Of a stretch of 51,005 nucleotides of DNA, positions 7,854-15,467 are shown in pieces (position 1 is the first letter of the stretch; the number at the start of each line of letters is the position of its first letter). Below the pieces are notes generated by a model. That model ran no database searches. It worked only from the letters and a program-made list of their open reading frames with translations, and was not told the DNA's origin. A program made the position numbers and the translations under genes. Source of the DNA: Methanobacteriota archaeon. GTDB lineage: Archaea > Thermoplasmatota > Poseidoniia > Poseidoniales > Thalassarchaeaceae. The stretch is from contig PATC01000042.1 of NCBI GenBank assembly GCA_002712285.1, positions 1 through 51,005 on the forward strand, read 5' to 3'.

Positions 7854-9518
7854 CATACGTTCTAACTGCCAGTCTGTCAATTTCTCTAGGATTGTTCTAG
7901 CCTCGGAGGCTTCCATATTTCTTAGATGCACATGGGCTGCAGAATGATGCTCCATCGCACGCTTGCGCCCGTATTCGATTGATCCGACCGAATTCATCTC
8001 CTCTATTGCCTTAGGGAGTAAGTCCTTGCCAGATTCCCCCTTTCCAAAAATTGCATGGAAGGTGGGTAGTTCGTCAGGATTTTGTTTGAGAGCGTGGATT
8101 GCCATTAGTGTCCGCTTCCCTTCCAGAACATCACTTCCGGCTGGTTTTCCAAGCGTCTCGGTGTCGCCTGTAATATCGATTATATCGTCCATTAACTGGA
8201 AGCAAAGTCCGGTTTCAAGGCCCCACATCCGGCAGGCTTCTTGGACATCTTTGGAAGCACCTGCAAGCATAGCACCGGTTAATGCACAGGTTTCAAACAT
8301 GGCAGCAGTCTTGCCACCAATCATCTGTAGGTATTCTTCCTCAGAAACTCGGTCTTCTCGATTCTCAAAATCCATGTCCATCTGTTGGCCTTCAGAGACA
8401 TTACGTACCATTCGCCCAATCACACGTACTAGATCTCGCATCATTTCATCACGGATATCCCTTGATTCAGCAATCATTTCGAAAGCAAGAGCAAGCATTG
8501 CATCACCTGCATTGATAGCAGTGGGCATATCATAGGCAATATGTACTGCTGGTCGCCCCCGTCGAATAGGATCATTGTCCATTATATCGTCGTGGACAAG
8601 CGTGAAATTATGGATGATTTCAATCGCGGCTCCGAGGTCATGATGCCCACTATGGTGGTGTCCTACCGCCTCTCCCACAAGGCTAGGAAGGACGGCACGG
8701 AGGCGTTTCCCGCCTCCTTCGATAAGATGCATCATGGCGCCAGCAAGTCGTGGCTCAGTACTCTTTTCGATAGCCCTGGCAATGCATTGTTCTGCTGCAA
8801 CTCGGTGGCGTTCCATCATTGTAAGTCCAGCACGATCTGGTCTTTCTTGGATGAAACGATGAATTGTTCCATCAACATGTTTCGACATATCGTCAATATC
8901 TCCCCACCAATCTTTCAGCAAATTACTCCGAATTAGATCAAACCATGGTGCTATGACAAGTTCGCCAGCTTCGTGAGCCTTCACCATTTGATTCAGTTCT
9001 TTTTGAGTCACCCAACGACATTCGTCAATCTCGTTTGGATTGGCCTTCACTTTGACATTCGCTCGAGTTACGAGAATATGATCGATTTCGTGTTCGACCC
9101 ATACATCGTTCATGCGTGCTTCATATTCCATTTTGGTGATGAATTGCAGAGATTCTTGAGGTATTACGCCTTCTGGAATGCCTAATTCTTGTTCCATTTT
9201 TCTCACAGCAGCATTCCGGACACCTGAAGCTCCTTCTGTTTCTCGCTCGCCGATTACATCTAGGGGGTGGCTACAACATGAGTTTGCCCAGACGCCAGGA
9301 AAAGTGATTTTGTCGCTTGCTCGTTTTTGGAGTAGGAGGCGATCCTGGTCGTCGAAAATAAGAACAGAAAAAGCACGATGACGTAATCCTGCTCCTCGGT
9401 GACAATCTAATTTGCTGGCAGAACCGATAGGCTTGTCATCCTCGTCGACGAGTATGCACATCTCGTCCATCATATCGGCTTGTTCGGGGTCTTCTCCTTC
9501 AAGCACGTTACCTGCCAT
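7848..9518 (-). CDS. Fusion: isopentenyl-diphosphate isomerase (type I) + polyprenyl (GGPP-type) diphosphate synthase
   Basis: A continuous 556-residue frame joins two enzymes of archaeal lipid precursor synthesis. Residues ~15-205 are type I (Nudix) IPP isomerase, which makes DMAPP: NSCCSHP carries the catalytic Cys (Cys82) and VEHEIDH the catalytic Glu. Residues ~235-556 are a trans-prenyltransferase: GGGKRLR binds substrate, the first Asp-rich motif DDIMD is at 310-314 and the second DDIID at 444-448. Phe305, five residues before the first motif, is the archaeal GGPP-synthase chain-length pattern, so C20 is the likely product. The start is ATG 9518, preceded by GAGGGGG; the frame is open further upstream but would run into the IPK gene. 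IPK lies 35 nt upstream in the same direction. Confidence 0.92.
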   Translation of the reverse strand: MAGNVLEGEDPEQADMMDEMCILVDEDDKPIGSASKLDCHRGAGLRHRAFSVLIFDDQDRLLLQKRASDKITFPGVWANSCCSHPLDVIGERETEGASGVRNAAVRKMEQELGIPEGVIPQESLQFITKMEYEARMNDVWVEHEIDHILVTRANVKVKANPNEIDECRWVTQKELNQMVKAHEAGELVIAPWFDLIRSNLLKDWWGDIDDMSKHVDGTIHRFIQERPDRAGLTMMERHRVAAEQCIARAIEKSTEPRLAGAMMHLIEGGGKRLRAVLPSLVGEAVGHHHSGHHDLGAAIEIIHNFTLVHDDIMDNDPIRRGRPAVHIAYDMPTAINAGDAMLALAFEMIAESRDIRDEMMRDLVRVIGRMVRNVSEGQQMDMDFENREDRVSEEEYLQMIGGKTAAMFETCALTGAMLAGASKDVQEACRMWGLETGLCFQLMDDIIDITGDTETLGKPAGSDVLEGKRTLMAIHALKQNPDELPTFHAIFGKGESGKDLLPKAIEEMNSVGSIEYGRKRAMEHHSAAHVHLRNMEASEARTILEKLTDWQLERMS

Positions 9519-9553
9519 ACTATCCCCCTCTTTTTGATTGGGTTGTTCCCGGG

Positions 9554-10375
9554 TTATAATCGAACGGGCGAATCGAAGATGCGTGTTCCGATTGTATTTG
9601 TCCCATTGCATGCATCGACAATACGAGTCGGAAAACGCCCATCAACAAACCATACCAGTGGCACAGTTTGCGCAATACTAGCGGCTCGAAGCGCTTTGTA
9701 GTCAATCCCCCCTGTGACATCTATTTCCGATTCATGCCGGCCTCCGAAGCCTACGGATGGGTCCCATGTATTGAGTAATGTAGAATCTGTGTGGCCAGGG
9801 GGGTGAGTGAGAATTCCGTCACAGTCGGCTAAGCAGAAAATACAGGATTGAACATCCCCCCATTCTTTTGCGATTCTTAGCATCAGATCATCTCCTGAGA
9901 GTATTCCAAATCCATCATATCCAACGTCGACCACGTCTCCGTAGGTGATTGTAACCTTATTTTTCCCAAGGAAGTCGAGATTTCCAGTGAAGTTCCACCC
10001 AGTACCGCTTGCCCATTTATGTGGGTGATATGTCACTGAATCAATACCATGTTCAGCGAGTGCATTCTTGACTAGACGATTCAAATTCATCATATCTTGT
10101 CTGACTGCATTGACTGCCTCTCGTTGATTTGTAATTCCGTCTTCCTCACCCAAGTCTGCATCTACTGGGCCCTCGGTTAATCTCCAGCGTTTCGCTTTAG
10201 CATGACCGAAGGAACCTGCCCCGTGTACTAGAGCAATTGTCCATCCTTCTTTGACCAATGATGCGATTGCTCCCGTCGAAATTCGGATTGAATCATGGTC
10301 TGGTTCACAGAGGCCACTCTTTTCCGTAATTAGGCCGCCACCGAGTTTGATGACAGCCCGACGCTGTTCGACCAT
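9554..10375 (-). CDS. Isopentenyl phosphate kinase
   Basis: This 273-residue amino-acid-kinase-fold enzyme phosphorylates isopentenyl phosphate to IPP, the last step of the archaeal modified mevalonate pathway. The opening AVIKLGGGLIT is the phosphate-binding Lys/Gly loop. HGAGSFGH (residues 51-58) contains the invariant His that marks IPKs among this superfamily. GNLDFL, YGDVV and LSGDDLMLRIA follow the family order, as does the acidic ADCDGILTHPP. It is the upstream gene of the IDI-prenyltransferase fusion, so its IPP product feeds directly into the next enzyme. It is divergent from the gene at 10448. Confidence 0.93.
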   Translation of the reverse strand: MVEQRRAVIKLGGGLITEKSGLCEPDHDSIRISTGAIASLVKEGWTIALVHGAGSFGHAKAKRWRLTEGPVDADLGEEDGITNQREAVNAVRQDMMNLNRLVKNALAEHGIDSVTYHPHKWASGTGWNFTGNLDFLGKNKVTITYGDVVDVGYDGFGILSGDDLMLRIAKEWGDVQSCIFCLADCDGILTHPPGHTDSTLLNTWDPSVGFGGRHESEIDVTGGIDYKALRAASIAQTVPLVWFVDGRFPTRIVDACNGTNTIGTRIFDSPVRL

Positions 10376-10447
10376 GATGGCCCCAGTGCTTGCTCATTGA
10401 TGATGGTGCGCACACAGATTCATCCGTCTCCCTGTGTTCGCAGGTGT

Positions 10448-10771
10448 ATGGCGCCCACCATCGATGAGTTTCGACGATACCTGCAGGCGCGCAGAAATGA
10501 CCTCAGTGAGATTGCAGATCCGGATGAGCGGGAACGAGTTCGTGTGCGTATTGATTCTGCACTTCAAGAGGCCTTAGATTTCGCAGCAGCAGTCGAAATT
10601 AGAGAGGAACTGAAGAGTCGGGTATTCGAAGAAGTAGATTCATCTGCACGTCTAATTGAGGCCGCTGAATCGAGACCGATTCAACGTGTCGAAGGAGACG
10701 GTTGTCCCAAGTGTGATGCGCCATTTGAAGTTGATATCGAGTTCTGTCCAGCCTGTGGCTACAGGCCTTGA
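10448..10771 (+). CDS. Small helical protein with C-terminal zinc ribbon
   Basis: About 107 residues from ATG 10448; the frame is open back to 10397, but that extension looks non-coding. The first ~75 residues are charged and helical (FRRYLQARRNDL, DERERVRVRID, IREELKSRVFEE), probably a helical hairpin or coiled coil. The C-terminus holds CPKC and CPAC separated by 14 residues, a rubredoxin-type zinc ribbon. I do not recognise the family. It ends 3 nt before the convergent kptA. A regulatory or scaffolding role is possible but is only inference. Confidence 0.7.
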   Translation: MAPTIDEFRRYLQARRNDLSEIADPDERERVRVRIDSALQEALDFAAAVEIREELKSRVFEEVDSSARLIEAAESRPIQRVEGDGCPKCDAPFEVDIEFCPACGYRP

Positions 10772-10774
10772 CGA

Positions 10775-11476
10775 TCATTCCTCTTCGTCCCATTGAGCTA
10801 CATGGTGAGCAAGATCTTCGTGGTCTTCTTCAATTCGGTCGAGGTACTGTGGTTCCACCTTTTCTGCAAGATATACAGTAGTCCCGGCACGCCATACCGA
10901 GTCCCCATCTGCTATCATCCTAGCAGTATCGATTTCGAGAATAATCGGTCGCTTGAGTTTCTTTCCACCAAGACGACCTGCTTCTACTGCTTTGTCGATA
11001 CTTTGTGAGAGATGGACGTGGCTACGGTCACCTGGTAACAAACCGATATCCATCAAGACCTCTAGTTCGTCATCGCCGCAGGGGAAGTAAAGAGCGTTAG
11101 GAATGTTATCTGTAGGAAGATCAAGTTCAATCTCAACAGTATGTCCATAGGTCGCACGAACGGTGTTACCGCGAACCTCGTACCGCCCCTTCCCATCACA
11201 CTCGACTACAGCCTTGATGTGGTGTGGGCGCAACCAGCGGCCAAAACGACGTTGTTCCTTGTCACGTAGAGCATCCACGAATTCACGGATATCGACCCAC
11301 CCGTTGATGTCCATTTCAAGGCCGTAACGGTCCGGGTCGTGTCTGCAGACGCGAGCGAGTCGCCGTCCTAAAGTTTCTCTTTCGCCAGTCCGCATGATGA
11401 ATTTCCCTTCGGAATTACATACGGGGCAGAGGTTATCATCTGAGAAGTAGCCGTGGACATTGCACTCACGAATCAT
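10775..11476 (-). CDS. kptA: RNA 2'-phosphotransferase (Tpt1/KptA family)
   Basis: 233 residues. The enzyme moves an RNA 2'-phosphate onto NAD, as after tRNA splicing, yielding ADP-ribose 1'',2''-cyclic phosphate. Visible family signatures are LARVCRHDP, GLEMDINGWVDI, RATYGHT and the late RSHVHLS, which carry the conserved Arg/His residues. An N-terminal zinc knuckle (Cys5, His8, Cys17, Cys20 from RECNVHG and CPVC) precedes the catalytic domain, a layout I recall from other euryarchaeal homologues. It faces the thiolase gene across a 101-base divergent spacer. Confidence 0.92.
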   Translation of the reverse strand: MIRECNVHGYFSDDNLCPVCNSEGKFIMRTGERETLGRRLARVCRHDPDRYGLEMDINGWVDIREFVDALRDKEQRRFGRWLRPHHIKAVVECDGKGRYEVRGNTVRATYGHTVEIELDLPTDNIPNALYFPCGDDELEVLMDIGLLPGDRSHVHLSQSIDKAVEAGRLGGKKLKRPIILEIDTARMIADGDSVWRAGTTVYLAEKVEPQYLDRIEEDHEDLAHHVAQWDEEE

Positions 11477-11577
11477 GGGAACGATTCTTGCGAATCCGCG
11501 GCAATAGATAAGACGATTGCATCCTATGGCTTGAATTTCTTCGGCATATTCATTCGACTGAGTGTGGCCCCAATACT

Positions 11578-12714
11578 ATGGACGCCTACATCTGTGGTTA
11601 CGTCCGATCCCCCTTCACCCGCGCTCATAAAGGGCCTTTGAAGGATGTCCGTCCAGACGATCTTGCCGGGCAAGTTGCTTTTGATTTGTTGAATCGTACC
11701 GGTGTAAATCCCGATGACTTAGATGATGTGATGGTAGGTTGTGCTTATCCAGAGGGCGAGCAGGGGCTCAATATTGGACGAATTATCACACACTACCTCA
11801 AAGGCTCTCCAAGCCTTCCTGGGATGACTACAAATCGACTTTGTGGATCATCAATGCAGGTGATGCATACTGCTGCCGGGATGATTGCACGTGGATGGGG
11901 CGATCTATTCCTTTGTGGTGGAGTCGAATCGATGAGTCGTATCCAGCGAGGTGGATTCAACCGTATCCCCTCACCTTTCCTTGAGGAAATTATGCCTGAT
12001 GCTTACATTAGTATGGGGCTCACTGCAGAGAATGTTGCAGAACGTTATGGAATATCCAGAGAGAGGCAAGAGAAGTTCGCTTTAGATAGTCATAACAAGG
12101 CAATCTCCGCTAAGGAAGAAGGCCTTCTCGAAGAAGAAGTTGCTACAATTTGTTCATCAGATGTGACTTACGGGCCCGATGTCGATGGTTGTATGCGTGA
12201 ATCTTCTTTGGATGCAATGGCTGGACTTAAGCCTGCATTTATCCAAGATGGTGTTGTCACTGCAGCGACTAGTTCACCCCTAACTGACGGCGCATCTTTC
12301 AGCCTAATTGCTTCTGAAAAAGCGGTCGATTTGCATGGTCTCAAACCTATGGCACGAATTGTCTCTGCAGCAGTGGCAGGTGTCCACCCGGATGAGATGG
12401 GCCTTGGACCTATACCCGCAACCATGTTAGCATTAGATCGTGCAGAACTTACTGTGGATGATATTGATGTCATCGAATTAAACGAGGCGTTCTCGAGTCA
12501 GTCACTTGCCTGCATAGATGAATTGAATCTACCTATGGGAAAAATCAACATGGATGGTGGCGCTATTGCTATCGGTCATCCATTGGGCGCCTCCGGTGCA
12601 CGCATCATGGGTAAGTCCGCAAGCCTCCTCCATAGAACCGGTGGCAAATACGCCTTAGCCACCATGTGTATAGGGGGCGGTATGGGAATTGCCACAATTC
12701 TCGAGCGCATGTAA
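11578..12714 (+). CDS. Thiolase (acetyl-CoA acyltransferase, FadA-like)
   Basis: This 378-residue enzyme condenses or cleaves acyl-CoA thioesters. The acyl-accepting Cys is Cys89 in NRLCGSSMQ; the catalytic His is in GHPLGASGAR; the second Cys is in CIGGGMG near the end. All three signatures are intact and the length is typical. The bacterial-type complete active site and the VESMSR motif favour a beta-oxidation/degradative thiolase over the archaeal acetoacetyl-CoA thiolase of the mevalonate route, which usually lacks parts of these motifs. An AT-rich block (11544-11554) about 29 nt before the ATG could be a TATA element of a leaderless mRNA. No other beta-oxidation gene is adjacent. Confidence 0.92.
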   Translation: MDAYICGYVRSPFTRAHKGPLKDVRPDDLAGQVAFDLLNRTGVNPDDLDDVMVGCAYPEGEQGLNIGRIITHYLKGSPSLPGMTTNRLCGSSMQVMHTAAGMIARGWGDLFLCGGVESMSRIQRGGFNRIPSPFLEEIMPDAYISMGLTAENVAERYGISRERQEKFALDSHNKAISAKEEGLLEEEVATICSSDVTYGPDVDGCMRESSLDAMAGLKPAFIQDGVVTAATSSPLTDGASFSLIASEKAVDLHGLKPMARIVSAAVAGVHPDEMGLGPIPATMLALDRAELTVDDIDVIELNEAFSSQSLACIDELNLPMGKINMDGGAIAIGHPLGASGARIMGKSASLLHRTGGKYALATMCIGGGMGIATILERM

Positions 12715-12756
12715 TGTTGCGTAACTCCTATGTGCGCCGCCTCATGTAGTCCACTG

Positions 12757-13755
12757 ATGTTCAACCGACGTGGCCGGGAAGAAGCGAAAAACAATCTTCA
12801 GGTCAATGAAGAGGGCGATTGTGCTCGTTGTGGTGGAGATGCTCAACCATCGAGCATCCAAGGCTACCTTCAGTGCGCTCGGTGCTCATACGAATGGCCC
12901 GATCCTAACGCTGCATCTTCTGGCCCAAAACGTGAGTCTATTCATGACGAACAGAAGAAAGTTGAGGAATTTAAGGAAGAACTCGAAAAGGGAAGTCTTC
13001 GTGGAGTTCTTGGTATCGAATCTGAGTTGAGCACAGAGCAAGAAGCAACACTTGGTCGTTTGCAATCTAAGTGGATGGATGGATTAGCTGGGACATTTAA
13101 CGCAGCTGAGGAGGAGCGAAAGCCTCTGATGATTTCATTTGATGGAGAAGACAATATCGTCGCAACAGATCTTGCCATCATTTCTGTCTTAGGCAATGAT
13201 TTCGACGGAGGGGAGGAGATTCGAATTGAATACCCTGGTCAAGATACAGAGTTCTACAGCATGGATGCCCGAGACGATCGAGGCTGGCGGGTAGGTCGTA
13301 CAATTCCTGATACATGTAGAAACATTGCTTCAATCATCAATCGTCGGTCAACCATAGTGCATGCTGAGGGTGATGGAGATACAATCGTGTTTGAGCCACG
13401 TGATGCTAGTATAAATCCCAGTAGTGTAGTAATTTTCGTTGATGATCCTGGTGGAAAAAACATGCTCTTGGAACGTGATGGTCGCGTTATTGACGTGGAT
13501 GCAATGATGACAATTGAGGACTACCGTGAGATGCTAGGAATAGTCCTAGATGACGGAGTTATCACTCCTTCGGAGGATGAGCTACTGTGGATAATGAGGA
13601 CTAATCTCGGAATCTCGGATGAGCAACATATGCAACTTCTCATCAATAGATTCGGTAATGATGTTGTCAAAGAGTGTCCTGCCTGCCATGCTATGATTTC
13701 TTATCTTCCGGACCATGGAGGTTGGTGGTGTGAGTCATGTCAGTCATGGGTCTAA
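12757..13755 (+). CDS. Protein with N- and C-terminal zinc ribbons, unknown function
   Basis: About 332 residues from ATG 12757; ATG 12730 is an alternative. A CxxC pair at the start (CARC and a second CARC) forms one zinc ribbon. A charged helical linker (QKKVEEFKEELEKG) follows, then a mixed alpha/beta middle (PLMISFDG, LAIISVLGNDF, STIVHAEGDGD, SSVVIFVDDPGG). Next comes a helical LDDGVITPSEDELLW/LGISDEQH unit resembling the TerB-like or SHOCT-like 'DG.It..E..ll' helices, and finally a second ribbon (CPAC, CESC). The function is unknown. It sits directly upstream of the actin homologue (58-nt gap) in the same direction. Confidence 0.75.
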   Translation: MFNRRGREEAKNNLQVNEEGDCARCGGDAQPSSIQGYLQCARCSYEWPDPNAASSGPKRESIHDEQKKVEEFKEELEKGSLRGVLGIESELSTEQEATLGRLQSKWMDGLAGTFNAAEEERKPLMISFDGEDNIVATDLAIISVLGNDFDGGEEIRIEYPGQDTEFYSMDARDDRGWRVGRTIPDTCRNIASIINRRSTIVHAEGDGDTIVFEPRDASINPSSVVIFVDDPGGKNMLLERDGRVIDVDAMMTIEDYREMLGIVLDDGVITPSEDELLWIMRTNLGISDEQHMQLLINRFGNDVVKECPACHAMISYLPDHGGWWCESCQSWV

Positions 13756-13770
13756 CTGCGTCGTGCTGTT

Positions 13771-13778
13771 CATATACT
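13771..13778 (+). promoter_or_regulatory. Candidate TATA box for the actin homologue
   Basis: catatact lies ~40 nt before ATG 13814. Initiation ~25 nt downstream would give a short leader that just includes the strong ribosome-binding site aggtgatg (13801-13808), itself spaced 5 nt from the ATG. This suggests the actin gene has its own promoter rather than relying on the upstream gene. Confidence 0.35.
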
Positions 13779-13813
13779 GCCACACATAGCCCGATACCCA
13801 AGGTGATGGAAAC

Positions 13814-14842
13814 ATGGCTGGCGACAACGACCTCTACATTGGAATCGATCTCGGAACTTTTCGTTCTGTACTAACTTCGAGTGCTGGCCATGAGGAACAA
13901 GTACTCACGGTTGTCGGCACACCTAAGGACCCAATTGCTCGCAATATGTTGGGCAAGGATGTTCTTTTTGGTGAAGAGGCTCTGAAGAACCGTCTTGCTT
14001 TGAATCTCTACCGTCCTCTTGAGCATGGTGTAATCAAAGACACGGCAGAAGATAAGAAGTTCATCGCCCATTTCATTAATCATCTAATCAATCTCGGTGA
14101 CCCTGAAGATTATGACAATGTAGTTGCAGTTATTGGCGCCCCTGCCGAGGCTTCCTTCACTGATCAGACTGCAATCTTTGATGCTGCATCCGGTAGCGTC
14201 AACGCAGCCATGATTATCTCTGAGCCATTCGCAGTTGCTTACGCTCTTGACATGATTGGCCACACAATTGTCATCGATATCGGTGCAGGGACCTGTGATA
14301 TCGCTAGAGTATACGGAACCATCCCTGGTCCTGAAGACCAGATGCATACAAGTTATGCAGGTGATCATATCGATAACACTCTCATTGAAGAGGTTCAGAA
14401 GAAGTATGCTGGTGCTCAGGTTACCAAGGATATGGCACGTCGCTGGAAGCAACAGTATTCCTTCGTTCGCACTGCAATGCCAGATGCGCCGATTGTTGTC
14501 GACTTCAGCATCGAGGGTAAGGCAATGTCTCTCGATATCACGGATTGTGTTCAGAAGGCTTGTGAGTCCATTGTTGACCCCATTGTTGCCAATGTTAAGG
14601 CATTGATTTCCTCGAGTAACCCTGAGTTCCACAATGAGTTCCGTAACAATATGGTTCTCGCTGGTGGAGGGTCAGGTATCAAGGGCTTGAATATCATGAT
14701 TGAAGATCGTCTCGCTGATATCGGGGATTGCACAGTTCAGGTTGTTGATGATCCTGTAATGCTTGGTGCTCTTGGTGGACTTCGTCTCTCCATGGAAGTG
14801 CCTACTGACATGTGGTCTTCACTAACGCTTGCATCACGCTGA
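13814..14842 (+). CDS. MamK/MreB-like actin-fold filament protein
   Basis: A 342-residue ASKHA-superfamily protein. Phosphate 1 motif IGIDLGTFRSV is at the start; phosphate 2 motif VIDIGAGTCDIA lies mid-protein after SEPFAVAYAL; the adenosine motif NMVLAGGGSGIKGL comes near the end. Length and lack of an Hsp70 substrate domain place it with the prokaryotic actins; the overall look (loop spacing, VIGAPAEA, DDPVMLGALGGL) is closest to MamK/MreB-type filaments rather than crenactin. It is expected to bind ATP and polymerise in the cytoplasm, for cell shape, division or positioning. The preceding ribosome-binding site (aggtgatg) is the best in this region, hinting at high expression. Confidence 0.85.
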   Translation: MAGDNDLYIGIDLGTFRSVLTSSAGHEEQVLTVVGTPKDPIARNMLGKDVLFGEEALKNRLALNLYRPLEHGVIKDTAEDKKFIAHFINHLINLGDPEDYDNVVAVIGAPAEASFTDQTAIFDAASGSVNAAMIISEPFAVAYALDMIGHTIVIDIGAGTCDIARVYGTIPGPEDQMHTSYAGDHIDNTLIEEVQKKYAGAQVTKDMARRWKQQYSFVRTAMPDAPIVVDFSIEGKAMSLDITDCVQKACESIVDPIVANVKALISSSNPEFHNEFRNNMVLAGGGSGIKGLNIMIEDRLADIGDCTVQVVDDPVMLGALGGLRLSMEVPTDMWSSLTLASR

Positions 14843-14846
14843 GAAC

Positions 14847-15437
14847 TTATTCCTGTTCTAGTTCGTTCCGTGCAGATGGAACTAGAGGTTGTCCACAGTG
14901 AGGACAAATGTCGTTGATTGTCATCTGTTCTACGACGATTGCAAGAAGACTTGTGCACGAAGGACAACTGGCGATTACCTCATTTGAACGTGCAAGCATA
15001 CTCTGAGCTAATCCTGTCGAACCGGATGTGTACCATGATCGATATCTGGGATCTTCAATCCTACGTGTTCGAATGACTCCGAAAACCCCCAGGATTAGGA
15101 GTAGAATTCCATCGAGAAAGATTCCACTAGATACCCATAGTGCTCCGAAAAGGAAGAGGACAGTTGAGCTGAGTATGTATGATAACTGCCCCATCCTCAT
15201 TGCAATCACATTTGCTCTCCTCGAGAAGAGAAGCGCTGCAACTGCATGAAACGTAGCGAAAGCGTACCCGAGGAAGACCATCATTTCATGCATCGAACCA
15301 AGTACCCATGCCGAAGTAAAGCCGTTCAATGCAATGAAAAGGGACTGTTGACGATGGGCTCGTCTCAGTTGTTCCTCCATTGTCCGCAGGCCATCCATGG
15401 TCATCTGAGTCGGTGCTGAGACATCAGTCTTAGCCAT
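14847..15437 (-). CDS. Four-helix membrane protein with C-terminal zinc ribbon
   Basis: 196 residues. After a charged N-terminus (MEEQLRRAHRQQ) come about four hydrophobic segments (FIALNGFTSAWVLG, MVFLGYAFATFHAVAAL, YILSSTVLFLFGALWVS, DGILLLILGVFGVI), then a soluble tail with CPSC and CPHC, a zinc ribbon. The family is not recognised. It converges with the actin gene (4-nt gap) and is divergent from coaBC (30-nt gap). Zinc-ribbon-tailed membrane proteins recur in this window; nothing further about the role can be read. Confidence 0.75.
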   Translation of the reverse strand: MAKTDVSAPTQMTMDGLRTMEEQLRRAHRQQSLFIALNGFTSAWVLGSMHEMMVFLGYAFATFHAVAALLFSRRANVIAMRMGQLSYILSSTVLFLFGALWVSSGIFLDGILLLILGVFGVIRTRRIEDPRYRSWYTSGSTGLAQSMLARSNEVIASCPSCTSLLAIVVEQMTINDICPHCGQPLVPSARNELEQE

Positions 15438-15467
15438 CGACGGTCTATTGAGGGCGGAGTTAGTCCG

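Noticed and set aside
7963-8535. 190-codon open frame on the plus strand inside the IDI-prenyltransferase gene
   Set aside because: It is antisense to a gene with intact catalytic motifs; its Ser/Arg/Ile-rich sequence is typical of the complement of a coding strand, and it has no start signal.
14084-14632. 182-codon minus-strand open frame within the actin homologue
   Set aside because: Antisense shadow of conserved actin motifs; no domain or start signal.
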